From NCBI RefSeq assembly GCF_009800965.1, contig NZ_WUAF01000010.1, positions 141,616 to 205,615 on the forward strand: a stretch of DNA of 64,000 nucleotides. Reading direction: 5' to 3'. Below the pieces are notes generated by a model, which did no database searches, was not told the DNA's origin, and saw only the letters and a list, made by a program, of their open reading frames with translations. Position numbers and translations under genes: made by a program. Origin of the DNA: Cognatazoarcus halotolerans. Lineage in GTDB: Bacteria; Pseudomonadota; Gammaproteobacteria; Burkholderiales; Rhodocyclaceae. Each line of letters opens with the position of its first letter. Position 1 is the first letter of the stretch. Positions 62,775 through 64,000 of the stretch are shown piece after piece.

Positions 62775-63974
62775 TCAACAGCGTTCAAAGATACCTGCGG
62801 CGCCCATACCGGTACCGATGCACATAGTGACCATGGCGTAGCGGATGGCCGGGTCGCGCTGCATCGCGCTCATCACCGTGGCGGTGCGGATCGCCCCGGT
62901 GGCGCCGAGCGGGTGGCCCAGCGCGATCGCCCCGCCGAGCGGGTTCACCTTGTCCGGATCGAGCGCGAGCGTGCGCATCACCGCCAGCGACTGCGCCGCG
63001 AAGGCTTCGTTGAGCTCGATCCAGTCGAGCTGCGACTGGTTCAGCCCGCCCGCCTTGAGCGCCCGCGGGATCGCCTCGACCGGGCCGATGCCCATCACCT
63101 GCGGCGGCACGCCCGCCACCGAATAACTCACGAAGCGCGCGATCGGGGTCACGCCGTAGCGCTTGACCGCCGCCTCGCTCATCAGCAGCACCGCACCGGC
63201 CCCGTCCGACATCTGCGAGCTGTTGCCCGCGGTCACCGAGCCGCGCGCCGCGAACACCGGGCGCAGCTTGCCCAGGCGCTCGAGCGAGGCATCGGCACGT
63301 GGCCCCTCGTCGTGCTCGCACAGCGTCTCGACCACCCGCACCGCGCCGCCCTCGCCGGGCACATGGGTGCGCACCATGTAGGGCGTGATCTCGGCCCGGA
63401 AGTGCCCGGCGGCGATCGCCGCCACCGCCCGCTGGTTCGACTGCAGCGCGAAGGCGTCCTGATCCTCGCGGCTCACCTTCCATTGCTCGGCCACCTTCTC
63501 GGCGGTGAGGCCCATGCCGTAGGCGATGCCGAGGTTCTCCTGCTTCGCGAAGACGGCCGGGTTGAGGCTCACCTTGTTGCCCATGATCTGCGGCATCACG
63601 CTCATCGACTCGGTACCGGCGGCGATCATCACCTCGGCCTGACCCAGGCGAATCTGGTTGGCCGCATCGGCGACCGCCTGCACGCCCGACGAGCAGAAGC
63701 GGTTGATGGTGATGCCCGGCACCGTGTCGGGCAGGCCCGCCAGCAGCAGGCCGATGCGCGCCACGTTCATGCCCTGCTCGGCCTCCGGCATGGCGCAGCC
63801 GACGATCACGTCGCCGATCTCGCCTGCCTCGAGGCCCGGCACCTTGTCCACCACTGCCCGCAGCACATGCGCGAGCATGTCGTCGGGGCGTACGTTGCGG
63901 AACATGCCGTTGCGCTTGGCCACCGGGGTGCGCGTGGCGGCGACGATGTAGGCGTCCTGAATCTGTTTGCTCAT
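62775..63974 (-). CDS. Acetyl-CoA acyltransferase (thiolase)
   Basis: The 399-residue product is a thiolase: nucleophile C94 in NRFCSSGVQA, the histidine in GHPLGATG and the second cysteine in CIGTGMGAAGIF are all present. It cleaves 3-ketoacyl-CoA in beta-oxidation and opens the fatty-acid/PHA gene block. GGAGAG precedes the ATG at 63974. FadA is the most likely type, although a biosynthetic PhaA role cannot be excluded. Confidence 0.93.
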   Translation of the reverse strand: MSKQIQDAYIVAATRTPVAKRNGMFRNVRPDDMLAHVLRAVVDKVPGLEAGEIGDVIVGCAMPEAEQGMNVARIGLLLAGLPDTVPGITINRFCSSGVQAVADAANQIRLGQAEVMIAAGTESMSVMPQIMGNKVSLNPAVFAKQENLGIAYGMGLTAEKVAEQWKVSREDQDAFALQSNQRAVAAIAAGHFRAEITPYMVRTHVPGEGGAVRVVETLCEHDEGPRADASLERLGKLRPVFAARGSVTAGNSSQMSDGAGAVLLMSEAAVKRYGVTPIARFVSYSVAGVPPQVMGIGPVEAIPRALKAGGLNQSQLDWIELNEAFAAQSLAVMRTLALDPDKVNPLGGAIALGHPLGATGAIRTATVMSAMQRDPAIRYAMVTMCIGTGMGAAGIFERC

Positions 63975-64000
63975 GGTTCTCTCCAGTGTCTCGGGCTCAG

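Overview
The window looks like a piece of a GC-rich betaproteobacterial chromosome, most likely Rhodocyclales (Thauera/Azoarcus/Aromatoleum type). This is inferred from protein content (PHA metabolism, paired pqiA genes with pqiB and pqiC, LeuCD, thiolase and acyl-CoA dehydrogenase) and codon use; no rRNA or tRNA is present to fix it. About 0-43 kb is a mobile island (integrated plasmid or ICE-like) and about 43.5-64 kb is ordinary chromosome.

Island, left to right. An IS21-family element (199-2707) is followed by a lower-GC cargo segment holding a small promoter-driven operon (2969-4562) and a 695-residue repeat protein (6255-8342). A complete IS4-family element (4690-6165) with a 10-bp target duplication splits this cargo. 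Next come a frameshifted gene (8511-9613) and a coupled set: a recombination-directionality-factor-like protein, an SbcD-like phosphoesterase and an SbcC-like ATPase (9884-15089). A run of small island genes around radC follows (15188-19960). Then come a Gabija-type defence pair (20451-23497), a giant methylase/helicase resembling antirestriction DarB (23917-28935), a GGDEF cyclase, a ParB-domain protein, a tyrosine recombinase (33760-34968), a ParM/PRTRC-D-like actin ATPase, two proteins that together look like a split Cas4-type nuclease (37479-38497), and an ABC-three-component defence system (38670-42369). The island ends in a 1.1-kb gene-poor junction with an iteron-like array (42675-43002).

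The most unusual signal is RNA-level. At least four minus-strand leaders (upstream of radC, a small two-gene operon, the giant methylase/helicase and near the integrase) share one conserved core preceded by two hairpins whose stems differ in sequence but keep pairing. Close to the start codons of at least six island genes, a second hairpin pairs with the Shine-Dalgarno region, again with compensatory changes. The core and its hairpins fit the published radC RNA motif; the Shine-Dalgarno clamp suggests coordinated translational control of the island.

Chromosome. Minus-strand pqiA-pqiA-pqiB-pqiC, leuC-leuD, a LysR regulator and a multi-pass membrane protein lead to a plus-strand block (tadA, an L,D-transpeptidase and a GNAT acetyltransferase). 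The right end is a minus-strand polyhydroxyalkanoate/fatty-acid block: thiolase, acyl-CoA dehydrogenase, acyl-CoA ligase, MaoC hydratase, PHA synthase, two different depolymerases and a DUF445 protein. Together these would convert fatty acids to hydroxyacyl-CoA, polymerise them and mobilise the polymer.
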